A DNA stretch of 52,825 nt from an uncultured Eisenbergiella sp. Lineage in GTDB: Bacteria > Bacillota > Clostridia > Lachnospirales > Lachnospiraceae. The notes under the pieces were generated by a model. That model saw only the letters and a program-made list of their open reading frames with translations, was not told the origin of the DNA and did not search any database. Both the position numbers and the translations under genes were made by a program. Shown one piece after another: positions 8,399 through 16,341 of the stretch. Numbering within the stretch: the stretch's first letter is position 1; every line of letters starts with the position of its first letter. The stretch is taken from contig CAJFMW010000002.1 in the NCBI GenBank assembly GCA_904392525.1, positions 1 to 52,825 of the forward strand. The letters run 5' to 3'.

Positions 8399-8967
8399 CC
8401 TTTCTTCCTTCCGCCGTCCACAGCGTACTCCTTCAGGCCGCCCCATTTCTGATCCTTCTCGGACAGAATCAGCTCCATTCCCTCCGGAATCGGCCACTTC
8501 ACTCCGATTTCCGGATCGTCCCATTTCAGGCCGCCCTCATCATTCGGATGGTAGAAATCCGTACATTTATAGGCAAACTCCGCCTCATCGGAAAGCACCA
8601 CAAAGCCGTGTGCGAAATGCTCCGGAATGAAAAACTGCTTTTTGTTCTCTTCGGACAGAAGCACTCCATACCACTTCCCGAAGGTGGGGGAACCCTCTCT
8701 CAAATCCACCGCCACATCGAACACCTCTCCCTTCAGGACCCGCACCAGCTTCGCCTGAGGGAAATTGATCTGAAAATGAAGGCCTCTCAGCACGCCTTTT
8801 CTGGAAGAGGACTGGTTGTCCTGCACGAAAACCTGATCGATTCCGGCCTCCTTATAGGCTTCATAGTGATAGGTTTCCATAAAATATCCCCGCTCATCCC
8901 CGAAAACCGCGGGAGTGATTACCTTCAGCCCTTCGATCTCACATGTTTCTACCGTTATTTTTCCCAT
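8395..8967 (-). CDS. rmlC: dTDP-4-dehydrorhamnose 3,5-epimerase
   Basis: 190 residues from the ATG at 8967; AAAGGAG lies about 11 bases upstream. RmlC cupin signatures are plain: VFGDERGYFMETYH, FVQDNQSSSRKGVLRGLHFQ with the catalytic His, VFDVAVDLREGSPTFGKW, and FFIPEHFAHGFVVLSD. It converts dTDP-4-keto-6-deoxyglucose to the 4-keto-rhamnose form in the cytoplasm, third step to dTDP-L-rhamnose. It begins 16 bases after rmlA ends and overlaps wzm by four bases, so it is cotranscribed and probably cotranslated with them. Confidence 0.97.
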   Translation of the reverse strand: MGKITVETCEIEGLKVITPAVFGDERGYFMETYHYEAYKEAGIDQVFVQDNQSSSRKGVLRGLHFQINFPQAKLVRVLKGEVFDVAVDLREGSPTFGKWYGVLLSEENKKQFFIPEHFAHGFVVLSDEAEFAYKCTDFYHPNDEGGLKWDDPEIGVKWPIPEGMELILSEKDQKWGGLKEYAVDGGRKKG

Positions 8968-8983
8968 TTTATAAAAATCTCCT

Positions 8984-9853
8984 TTACAGTCCGTTCGCCA
9001 CTTCCACCAGATATTTTCCATAATTGGTCTTCATCAGAGGCTCCGCAAGCTTCAGAAGCTGCTCCTTCGTGATGAAGCCGCGGCGGTACGCAATCTCCTC
9101 GATGCAGGAAACATACAGGCCCTGTCGCTTCTGTACTGCGGCAACATAATCGGAGGCATCCAGAAGGGAATCATGGCTTCCCGTATCCAGCCAGGCAAAG
9201 CCTCTACCCAGCGTCTCCACCCTCAGATCTCCTCTGCGCAGATACTCATTGTTTACAGCGGTGATTTCCAGCTCACCTCTTGCAGACGGCTTCACATTCT
9301 TCGCGATTTCCACCACATCGTTATCGTAAAAATAGAGTCCCGGCACCGCGTAGTTGCTCTTCGGATGCTCCGGCTTCTCCTCGATGGAAAGAGCCTTTCC
9401 GTTCTCGTCAAACTCTACCACGCCGTATTCTCTCGGATCTCTCACATAATATCCGAAAATGGTAGCTCCCTTTTCTCTTGCGGCAACCGCGCGCAGCACT
9501 TTTGAAAAGCTCTGGCCGTAGAAAATATTGTCTCCCAAAACCAGTGCCACGCGGTCATTCCCGATAAACTCCTCTCCGATCAGAAACGCCTCGGCAAGTC
9601 CTCTCGGCTCCTCCTGAACCGCGTAGGAAAGGGAAAGACCCAGCTGCTCTCCGGTTCCGAACAGCTCCCGGAAAACCGGAAGATCTCTCGGTGTGGAAAT
9701 AATCAGAACCTCCCTGATGTCCGCAAGCATCAGGGTGGAAAGGGGATAGTAGATCATCGGCTTGTCATATACAGGCATGATCTGCTTGGAAATAGCCTTG
9801 GTCAGCGGATACAGTCTGGTTCCGCTTCCTCCTGCAAGTATGATACCCTTCAT
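8984..9853 (-). CDS. rmlA: Glucose-1-phosphate thymidylyltransferase
   Basis: 289 residues, the normal length for RmlA. The nucleotide-binding start [18 protein letters not shown] is followed by [34 protein letters not shown] and VLGDNIFYG. It makes dTDP-glucose from glucose-1-phosphate and dTTP, the committed step of the rhamnose pathway, and is usually inhibited by dTDP-rhamnose. The start at 9853 has GGAGG about 7 bases upstream (GAGGAAGCC). About 89 bases with small GC-rich hairpins separate it from rmlB. Confidence 0.97.
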   Translation of the reverse strand: MKGIILAGGSGTRLYPLTKAISKQIMPVYDKPMIYYPLSTLMLADIREVLIISTPRDLPVFRELFGTGEQLGLSLSYAVQEEPRGLAEAFLIGEEFIGNDRVALVLGDNIFYGQSFSKVLRAVAAREKGATIFGYYVRDPREYGVVEFDENGKALSIEEKPEHPKSNYAVPGLYFYDNDVVEIAKNVKPSARGELEITAVNNEYLRRGDLRVETLGRGFAWLDTGSHDSLLDASDYVAAVQKRQGLYVSCIEEIAYRRGFITKEQLLKLAEPLMKTNYGKYLVEVANGL

Positions 9854-9942
9854 GGCTTCCTCCGTTTCTTTTTACTGCCCGCGTCTGCGGGTCAGGGCGG
9901 CATCCGTCCTGTCCGGACCGGCATGCCGCAGCGCATATCCGC

Positions 9943-11028
9943 TTATTTTCCGGTATGGTACATTTCCTCGTAATATTTCTGGTAATCTCCGCTGGTCACA
10001 TTTTTCATCCAGTCCTCATGCTCGAAATACCAGGCGATGGTCTTTTTGATGCCTTCTGCGAACATGGTCTCAGGCTCCCAGCCGATCTCCGAACGGATCT
10101 TGTCCGGCGCGATGGCATAGCGGCGGTCATGTCCCTTACGGTCCTCCACGTAAGTGATCAGATCCTCGCTCACCAGTGCCTTCCTCGGATCGGAATCCGG
10201 AAGCATCTCTCTCAGAGTATCGATGATAATATGAATGATCTCGATGTTCTGCTTCTCGTTGTGGCCGCCCACATTGTAGGTCTCAAACAGCCGCCCCTTC
10301 TCCTGCACCATGTCGATAGCCTTTGCGTGATCCTCCACATACAGCCAGTCACGCACGTTTTTGCCGTCTCCGTAAACGGGAAGCTTTTTCCCATGAAGCG
10401 CATTGTTGATGATCAGCGGGATCAGCTTCTCCGGGAACTGATAAGGGCCGTAGTTGTTGGAGCAGTTGGTAATATTCGCCGGGAAATGATAGGTATCCAT
10501 ATACGCCTTCACCAGCATATCTGATCCGGCCTTGCTGGCGGAATAGGGGCTGTGCGGCGCATAGGGCGTTGTCTCATAAAAATATTCTCCCTCGTTCTCC
10601 AGGGAACCGTAAACCTCGTCCGTGGAAACATGGAGGAACTTCTTTCCCTCCTTAAAGGTTCCGTCCTCCTTCTCCCAGGCTGCCTTCGCGCAGTTGAGCA
10701 TCACGGCTGTTCCAAGCACATTGGTCTGCACGAAAATCTCCGGATTTTTGATGCTTCTGTCCACATGGCTCTCCGCCGCGAAATGCACCACCCGGTCAAT
10801 GTCGTTTTCCGCAAAAATCTTCTCAATGGCGGCCTTATCACAGATATTGGCGCGGACGAAGGTATAATTGTCCCTTCCTTCCACATCCTTCAGATTCTCC
10901 AGATTGCCCGCATAGGTCAGGGCATCCACGTTGATGATTCTGATCTCATCCCCGTATTTCCGGAACATATAATGAATATAGTTTGAGCCGATAAAGCCGG
11001 CACCGCCTGTAACCAGATAGGTTCTCAT
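9943..11028 (-). CDS. rmlB: dTDP-glucose 4,6-dehydratase
   Basis: 361 residues from the ATG at 11028, chosen because GGAGGGAAAC precedes it and the Rossmann start MRTYLVTGGAGFIGSNY follows directly; codons further upstream read non-conserved sequence. Extended short-chain dehydrogenase features: TGGAGFIGS, HFAAESHVDRSI, VSTDEVYGSL, and YSASKAGSD with the Tyr-x-x-x-Lys pair. It oxidises, dehydrates and reduces dTDP-glucose to the 4-keto-6-deoxy sugar with bound NAD. It is the first gene of the operon, behind a promoter at 11133-11161. No rmlD (final reductase) is in the window, so that gene must be elsewhere. Confidence 0.97.
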   Translation of the reverse strand: MRTYLVTGGAGFIGSNYIHYMFRKYGDEIRIINVDALTYAGNLENLKDVEGRDNYTFVRANICDKAAIEKIFAENDIDRVVHFAAESHVDRSIKNPEIFVQTNVLGTAVMLNCAKAAWEKEDGTFKEGKKFLHVSTDEVYGSLENEGEYFYETTPYAPHSPYSASKAGSDMLVKAYMDTYHFPANITNCSNNYGPYQFPEKLIPLIINNALHGKKLPVYGDGKNVRDWLYVEDHAKAIDMVQEKGRLFETYNVGGHNEKQNIEIIHIIIDTLREMLPDSDPRKALVSEDLITYVEDRKGHDRRYAIAPDKIRSEIGWEPETMFAEGIKKTIAWYFEHEDWMKNVTSGDYQKYYEEMYHTGK

Positions 11029-11132
11029 GTTTCCCTCCATGCCGGAGCGCTCCGCTCCGTTCCAAAGTATTTTTTTGCGGGAAAAGACGCGCCGGCCCCA
11101 GCCGCCTGCGCACTCTCTCCCATTTTTGTAAT

Positions 11133-11161
11133 AGTATAACACATAATTCCTGATTTACCAA
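11133..11161 (-). promoter_or_regulatory. Sigma-A-type promoter of the rml-wzm-wzt operon
   Basis: Read on the minus strand: -35 TTGGTA (11161-11156), 17-base spacer, -10 TATACT (11138-11133). It leaves a 5' leader of roughly 100 bases before rmlB containing CGGAGCG/CGCTCCG palindromes. Confidence 0.7.
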
Positions 11162-11194
11162 ACAAAACCTGTCGTTGTGTCCGGATTCCTGGAC

Positions 11195-11377
11195 TTACAG
11201 TTCACTCCGCGCCATTCGCAAAGCCGCACTGCGCGCTCTCCGCTGCTTCGCAGCTGCGAGAAATCGCCGCTGGCGATTTCTTGCTCATAGCATGGCGCTC
11301 CCTTCGTCCACTCAGAACCAGTCATCTGTTCGTGCAAGCACGACAGCTGCCTGGTTCCGGCGGACGAGTGAACTGTA
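11195..11377. repeat. Structured intergenic repeat, copy 2
   Basis: TACAGTTCACT (11196-11206) and AGTGAACTGTA (11367-11377) form perfect 11-bp inverted ends. The inside matches copy 1 at 7212-7376 over most of its length, but carries extra sequence with its own hairpin (GAAATCGCC, loop GCT, GGCGATTTC, around 11259-11280). It fills most of the gap between the rmlB promoter and the 3' end of the Big2/GH25 gene. The 353-bp stretch 11029-11381 holds this element and the promoter and no gene. Confidence 0.8.
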
Positions 11378-11381
11378 GCGG

Positions 11382-14300
11382 TCAGTATCCCAGATAGCTG
11401 ATATTTAAGTCCACGTTTCCGCTGATGCCGCTGATCTTTCCCGTGCTGGAGTACTGCCACATCTCATATCTTCCATTGTAGGTGGGCGCGGCAGCATACT
11501 GGGCGAGCCAGATGTTGTAGCCGCTGAAGCTTCCGGTGCTCATTTTGCTTCCCAGCCAGTTTTTGTTGGCATAAACGCCTGCCGTGTAGCCGCTGTCCTG
11601 TATGGTCTCACAGAAGGCCTTCACCACCTCGGTACGGGTGTCGTTACTGATGCCGTCCGCCCGTCCTCCGGCAGCTTCCACGTCAATGAATACGGGATAG
11701 GAAATTTTATAACCGGAGATCCGGTCAATCACCGCCGAAGCTTCTTCCACCGCTTCCACCCCGTTGACGGCCTGGGAGAAGAAATAAATTCCCACCTTCA
11801 GTCCTGCTGCCGTGGCTCCCTGGATGTTCTCCCTGAATTTGGGATCGTCAACAATCACTCCCGTCGCTGAGCCTCTGTAGCCGCAGCGGATGATGACAAA
11901 GGATACGCCGGAGCTCTTCACCTCCTCCCAGTTGATGTTTCCATTGTGCTTGGAAACATCGATGCCCAGAACGCCGGAGCCGCTGCTTAACGCGCCGTCC
12001 TCGCCGAAATCATACTGAACGCCCTGGATAACCTGTTTTCCGGTCACCTTATTTCCGTTCTTGTCAAAATAATAGCGTTTTCCGTCTATGGTCTGCCAGC
12101 CGGTATATTTATATTCCACCTCATCGTTCAGCCGGTAGAATGCATCATATTTAAAATAGTCGGCGACAACGGCTTCCACATATTTTCCATCGCTGTTTTT
12201 GATGTAGAGCTGTCTGCCTTCCTTATCCTTCAGGAGCGTTTTGGTATCCTCTTCAGCCTTACCGCCCGTCACCGTCACCTCGCAGACCGCCTTTTTGGAG
12301 GGGTCTTCACTGCTGCAGGCTGTAACGGTCGCCTTGCCCGCCTTCACCGCCGTAATGGTTCCGTTTCCATGCTCCGTCAGGCTCACAATGGACGAATCAG
12401 AGGTGGACCACAGGCATCCCGTATAGCCGGTGGTGTCGATCGTGGGATTCAGCTTGAGCGTTTCTCCCACCTTCAGCGTTACTTTGGTCTGATCCAGGAC
12501 AATCCCCTTCACCTCTGCCGCTTCAATGGTGAGCTTCGCCGTTTTTGTCTGGGTTTCGCCTCCCGAAAAGGTCACCTTCACGGTCAGCTCCGTGGTTCCG
12601 GAGCGAATCGCCCTGATGTTCCCGTTTCCGTCCACCGTAGCGTATTTGGTGTCCGCAATGGAGAAGCTGCGTGAAGAAACGTTCCCCGTGATTTTCACAT
12701 CAGCTGCCTTCGTTTCTCCTGCGGTGATCTTCATCTCATTCAGGGTCACCGAGTTGGACTCATCCTCCGCAGTCACTGTAAAGGTGATGGAATTTTTAAT
12801 TCCCGCATTTTTCCTGGAAACCGCGGTGATGGTCGTGCTCCCCGCCGCTTTGCAGGTCACCTTTCCGCTTCCGTCCACGCTGGCAACCTCCGCGTTGGAT
12901 GAGGACCAGTCCACCGAAGCATCCGCGCCGGAGGGCTCGGCCGTGACGGAAAGCTGTACGGTCTCTCCCTTTTTCGCGCTGGCCGGACCGCTGATTTTAA
13001 TGCCGGTAAGCGTCACTTCGGCCGCCTTCACCTCAATTTCCTTCGTCGCCTTCACCCCGCCCGCTTCTGCGGTGATGACTGCCTTTCCCGCCGCAACGCC
13101 GGTCACTCTCCCGTTATCCACCGTCGCGATGCCGGTATTCGAAGAGGACCAGGAGATACCGCTGTAGGAAGCGTCCTGCGGGCTCACCGCAGCGCTGAGG
13201 CTGATGCTGGCCCCCACCGACACGGAAGAATCCCCTGAAATGGAAACGCTCTCTACCTTTTTCTCCTGCTCGGATACGCTCACTTCCACTGAAGCGGTAT
13301 ATCCACCGTCATTGGTTTTCACAGTAATGGTCGCGCTTCCCGCGCCCTTATAAACAACATGGCCGCTTCCGTTCACCTCCGCCACGCTTCCGTTGCTGGA
13401 AGAAAATGTCACGCTCTTATCGGAGGCATTCTCCGGGCTGACCGTCACGCTGATATCCGCGCTCTCTCCCACTTTGCCGCTTAAATCTGACGGACTTGCT
13501 GATACGCCCGTCACTTTTACCGTCTGAGGCGGCGTCTCGGTTGGGGGCTGGGTTTCTGTCTCTGGCGGCTGACTGTCGGTTTCAGCCGGAGGCGTTGCAG
13601 GCTCATTCGGCAAAGCCGACGTATCCTCAGACCGGGGTTCGGACTCTGCAGTCTGTGTCTCCGTCAGTGTACGGACATCCGAAGAGGTCCGCACCGACGC
13701 CTTCAGAGGGCTTCCATCCTCCTTCACTCCCGCGAACAGGGCAAAGGACAGATTCGCCGTCTGAGACGGATCCGGGATCTCATCCTTCTTCACCTCTGTG
13801 TACAGGCTTCCCTCTTCTCCGAGCGGTGTGCGGGTGGATTCCACCCACTCCACCGTGTCCTGAAGGACGGATTCCACCTCTGTTTTTATCTCCGTATCCT
13901 CAGCCGCCGCATTTACTTCGGATTCACTCTTGATTTCATCCGAAACATCGATTTTCTCATATTCGATCTGGTCCTTTACAGTCACGCTCTGCGCGCCGTC
14001 CGGCAGGACATAGCCTTCCAGATCCTCCGGCCCTGTCACCTCCACCGTATAGCTTCCACCGGCAATCCCGGTCAGATAAATAATACCGTCCTCGTCGTCA
14101 TCCGTTTTCTGGTATGTCTGGTCCGGTCCGGTTACCTTCACTTCAAAAGCCACATATGGAATCAGCTTTCCGGTTTTCCGGTTCACGAACTTGATCTTCA
14201 GGTCCTTCTCCACAGAGGTCATGTTCAGCCCTACCTGAACCTCGGAAGCTTCCTCCGTTTCCTCATACTCCGTCTCCACATACTCCGCTGCCTGCTGCCT

Positions 14301-14858
14301 CGCAAGCAGCCCGTCCGCCACGGCGAGAAAGGTGCTTTCATCCGCGACCGAAATCTGAGAAAGCTCTTCCCCAACAGCGGCAAAGGACGCCACCTGTCTC
14401 TCCTGCGCTCTGGCAGACATGACGAAGCTGAAGGTGAATACGGCAAACAGGCAGACTGCGGCCCCTGTCAGACCGATCACTCCGTCCATGGCGGAAAATC
14501 CTTTTCCCTTCCTTCTGCGTTTCTTTCCACGCTTCTGTCCGGCTGCTGCGCGCGTACGGCTGGCACTGCCGTACGGCCCTTTGCTCCTGCCGGTCTCCGG
14601 CCTCCGCTTTCCCGAAGACTGCCTTTTATGTATGTCGGATCCCGTTCCAACGCTCTTCTGCGCCGCAGCGTTCTTATGTACATTTCCGTTCTTCTGTGCA
14701 CTTTCATTCTTCTGTGCACTTCCATTCTTACGTACCGGAGCCTCTGTCAACTCCTGCGTTTCTTCAAAATCATCCTCGCTGATTTCCCAGCCCTCTTCAA
14801 AAGCGCGCTGCAAATCATCGGGGCCTTTCGACATTTCCTCCCGTTCCCTCTCAGTCAT
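11382..14858 (-). CDS. Membrane-anchored Big2-repeat surface protein with GH25 lysozyme domain
   Basis: 1158 residues. In order: an acidic then very basic, low-complexity cytoplasmic tail (1-122; AQKN-type short repeats and GQKRGKKRRRKGKGF); one membrane helix about 124-148 (GVIGLTGAAVCLFAVFTFSF); a SpaA/Cna-like beta domain near 210-275 (LKIKFVNRKTGKLIPYVAFE); a Pro/Thr/Glu-rich linker; five Ig-like Big2 domains (about 445-860; repeated SSSN and VTGVAAGKAVITA patterns); one or two choline-binding-like repeats (GWQTIDGKRYYFDKNGNKV); and a C-terminal GH25 muramidase (about 960-1158; GIDVSKHNG, FVIIRCGYRG, VFIDVEA). It is probably a type II membrane protein exposing a peptidoglycan-cleaving domain outside. 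It has its own promoter, and no sortase motif is seen. Confidence 0.93.
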   Translation of the reverse strand: MTEREREEMSKGPDDLQRAFEEGWEISEDDFEETQELTEAPVRKNGSAQKNESAQKNGNVHKNAAAQKSVGTGSDIHKRQSSGKRRPETGRSKGPYGSASRTRAAAGQKRGKKRRRKGKGFSAMDGVIGLTGAAVCLFAVFTFSFVMSARAQERQVASFAAVGEELSQISVADESTFLAVADGLLARQQAAEYVETEYEETEEASEVQVGLNMTSVEKDLKIKFVNRKTGKLIPYVAFEVKVTGPDQTYQKTDDDEDGIIYLTGIAGGSYTVEVTGPEDLEGYVLPDGAQSVTVKDQIEYEKIDVSDEIKSESEVNAAAEDTEIKTEVESVLQDTVEWVESTRTPLGEEGSLYTEVKKDEIPDPSQTANLSFALFAGVKEDGSPLKASVRTSSDVRTLTETQTAESEPRSEDTSALPNEPATPPAETDSQPPETETQPPTETPPQTVKVTGVSASPSDLSGKVGESADISVTVSPENASDKSVTFSSSNGSVAEVNGSGHVVYKGAGSATITVKTNDGGYTASVEVSVSEQEKKVESVSISGDSSVSVGASISLSAAVSPQDASYSGISWSSSNTGIATVDNGRVTGVAAGKAVITAEAGGVKATKEIEVKAAEVTLTGIKISGPASAKKGETVQLSVTAEPSGADASVDWSSSNAEVASVDGSGKVTCKAAGSTTITAVSRKNAGIKNSITFTVTAEDESNSVTLNEMKITAGETKAADVKITGNVSSRSFSIADTKYATVDGNGNIRAIRSGTTELTVKVTFSGGETQTKTAKLTIEAAEVKGIVLDQTKVTLKVGETLKLNPTIDTTGYTGCLWSTSDSSIVSLTEHGNGTITAVKAGKATVTACSSEDPSKKAVCEVTVTGGKAEEDTKTLLKDKEGRQLYIKNSDGKYVEAVVADYFKYDAFYRLNDEVEYKYTGWQTIDGKRYYFDKNGNKVTGKQVIQGVQYDFGEDGALSSGSGVLGIDVSKHNGNINWEEVKSSGVSFVIIRCGYRGSATGVIVDDPKFRENIQGATAAGLKVGIYFFSQAVNGVEAVEEASAVIDRISGYKISYPVFIDVEAAGGRADGISNDTRTEVVKAFCETIQDSGYTAGVYANKNWLGSKMSTGSFSGYNIWLAQYAAAPTYNGRYEMWQYSSTGKISGISGNVDLNISYLGY

Positions 14859-14913
14859 ATATTTCTCCCGTTTTCCATTCCAGACAACGTTTTCTCCTGC
14901 ATAGTGTACGGAC

Positions 14914-14943
14914 AGTATAGCACATGACGCTTTCCTTCTTCAA
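14914..14943 (-). promoter_or_regulatory. Promoter of the Big2/GH25 gene
   Basis: Minus strand: -35 TTGAAG (14943-14938), 18-base spacer, -10 TATACT (14919-14914). It lies about 56 bases upstream of the ATG at 14858, which has GGGAGAAAT as ribosome site. Confidence 0.65.
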
Positions 14944-15053
14944 CCGCACATTTCCCTTTTTCCTGCCTGTCCCTTTTTGTCGAACGCTTTTTCTTGCCGG
15001 AGAAGAAAGGATGTGCCAGAATAAGAAAAAAGAAGAAAGAGGAGGAAACTGCC

Positions 15054-15380
15054 ATGATGTACATCCATTACTGCAAATACTGTCGGCGCATCCACATTCT
15101 CAACGGCCACAAGCTCTACTGTCCTGCCTGCAGCGGAAAGCTTTCAGAGCTGGACATTTCCTATATGAAATATGTCAACCTGACCCGCGAGGAACGCCAT
15201 GCCCTGAAGGAAAAATGCGCTGACGAAAAATGCCTGCGTGAGCTTTCCGCAGAATATCCCAGACGCAGCGGCACCAGATGGTTCCAGACGTCAGAAACGG
15301 TCCGGCCAGCTTCCGCTACAGATAATAAATCAGCATCCCGGCCAGAATACAGCCCACACCTGCGAGTTTCCGTTTCGTGA
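15054..15380 (+). CDS. Small zinc-ribbon protein, unknown function
   Basis: 108 residues from the ATG at 15054, preceded by GGAGG at 15041-15045. The N-terminus has two Cys pairs, CKYC and CPAC, separated by about 17 residues (YCKYCRRIHILNGHKLYCPA), a typical zinc ribbon, followed by a charged helix region LTREERHALKEKCADEKCL. The strong ribosome site and the motif make it likely real, but its last ~20 codons overlap the 3' end of the convergent SMR-like gene by 65 bases and look unconserved there. No membrane segment. I do not recognise a named family; an adaptor or nucleic-acid-binding role is possible. Confidence 0.6.
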   Translation: MMYIHYCKYCRRIHILNGHKLYCPACSGKLSELDISYMKYVNLTREERHALKEKCADEKCLRELSAEYPRRSGTRWFQTSETVRPASATDNKSASRPEYSPHLRVSVS

Positions 15381-15657
15381 TCCGTTCCTTAAAAAACAGA
15401 CGACTGAGAAAAAGGACGAATACATAGCCGAAGGACTCCATCACGGGGCCGTTCAGAAAGGACAGGCCCCTCAGCCCACAGATATTCAGCACGGTGGAAC
15501 ACAGAAGCAGGAAGTAACCGCCGATGACCCAGGGATTCAGATATTCCCGGATAAAGGAGGGCCAGGAGCGCATCGCCCCTTTTTTCAGGAGCACCTGGGA
15601 AAAGGACGCCGCCAGCACTCCTGCCAGCAGAAATCCATAATAGATCATTCCATCCAT
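15316..15657 (-). CDS. SMR/EamA-like half transporter, subunit 2 (ArnF-like)
   Basis: 113 residues from the ATG at 15657, which overlaps the previous stop by one base (TGATG); a GTG one codon upstream is the alternative. Four predicted membrane helices, with SQVLLKKGAM in the first loop, LNICGLRGLSFLNGPVMESF in the middle, and FFKERITKRKLAGVGCILAG before the last helix, the drug/metabolite-transporter half-unit pattern. Paired half units of this type (ArnE/ArnF) flip undecaprenyl-phosphate-linked sugars. The tight pairing with the next gene suggests a heterodimer. The substrate is not evident; the GtrB-like and GT-C genes in this window make a lipid-linked sugar plausible. Confidence 0.8.
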   Translation of the reverse strand: MDGMIYYGFLLAGVLAASFSQVLLKKGAMRSWPSFIREYLNPWVIGGYFLLLCSTVLNICGLRGLSFLNGPVMESFGYVFVLFLSRLFFKERITKRKLAGVGCILAGMLIYYL

Positions 15658-16082
15658 CACCGCACGCCCCCCTTCCTTCCGCTTCCGCCATCAGCGTCTC
15701 CACCGTTTTCCCTTTCCTCTGCGTCCCCTCCGTTGACGATCAGCGTTCCCACAATCACCAGCGCCACGCCGATGATATTCTTTACCGTCACCCGGTCATG
15801 GAACAGAACCACCGCCCAGAGCATGGACCACAAAAGCGCCATCGCCCGATTGGTATAGGCCACAGACAGCTCGAACTTTTTAATCATCTGCTGCCAGAGC
15901 AGGGCATAAACACCGAGAATCATGAGCTCAATCAGATAAAAAAACAGAAACGGGGCGGAAAACGGCTCCTGCCCGCTCGCCAGCTTCGCCATTACGCTGG
16001 AAAGGGTATATATGACAATTACCGCCTGAAGAACCAGGATATCCTTCAGCCTGAGCTTTTTTTTCGCGCTTTTCTTCTCCAC
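15657..16082 (-). CDS. SMR/EamA-like half transporter, subunit 1 (ArnE-like)
   Basis: 141 residues. The start is GTG at 16082 with GAGG seven bases upstream. A basic N-terminus (KKSAKKKLRLKD) is followed by four helices: ILVLQAVIVIYTLSSVMAKL, FFYLIELMILGVYALLWQQM, LSVAYTNRAMALLWSMLWAV and IIGVALVIVGTLIVNG. The tail is Gly/Asp/Glu-rich. AYTNRAMALLWSMLW followed by HDRVTVKNIIGVALV is the SMR/EamA half-unit signature. With the downstream partner it likely forms a heterodimeric flippase for a polyprenyl-linked sugar. A half-copy of the intergenic repeat lies in its upstream region (16154-16184). Confidence 0.8.
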   Translation of the reverse strand: MEKKSAKKKLRLKDILVLQAVIVIYTLSSVMAKLASGQEPFSAPFLFFYLIELMILGVYALLWQQMIKKFELSVAYTNRAMALLWSMLWAVVLFHDRVTVKNIIGVALVIVGTLIVNGGDAEERENGGDADGGSGRKGGVR

Positions 16083-16153
16083 TGCTTTTCCTCACATTTC
16101 CGATCAACCTTGATCCCATACACCATAACACATAACCGTGTCCATTTCAAACC

Positions 16154-16184
16154 GTTTTGCGAATGGCACGAAGTGAACAGTAAC
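16154..16184 (+). repeat. Half-copy (one end) of the structured intergenic repeat
   Basis: The segment reads TTTTGCGAATGGCACGAAG then TGAACAGTAAC. It matches, inverted, the left end of copy 1 (7212-7242). No other end is adjacent. The gap 16083-16341 otherwise holds only AT-rich sequence and a weak possible plus-strand promoter (TGGACA, 18 bases, TAATAT). Confidence 0.65.
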
Positions 16185-16341
16185 CATATTTCTTATAAAA
16201 ATATGAAAAATCTGTTACTTCGTGGACAGGCCGGGGGAAGAAATGGTAATATAGGAAGCAGATATTCAGGGCAGTCCGGAAAGCTCCGCGTTTTCAGACG
16301 GCCCGCATCTTAACAGAACATTAAAGCATGGAGAAAAGAAA

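Noticed and set aside
14681-14740. Short tandem repeats as a possible CRISPR or intergenic array
   Set aside because: They are in-frame AQKN-type repeats within the cytoplasmic tail of the Big2/GH25 protein, too short and without spacers.
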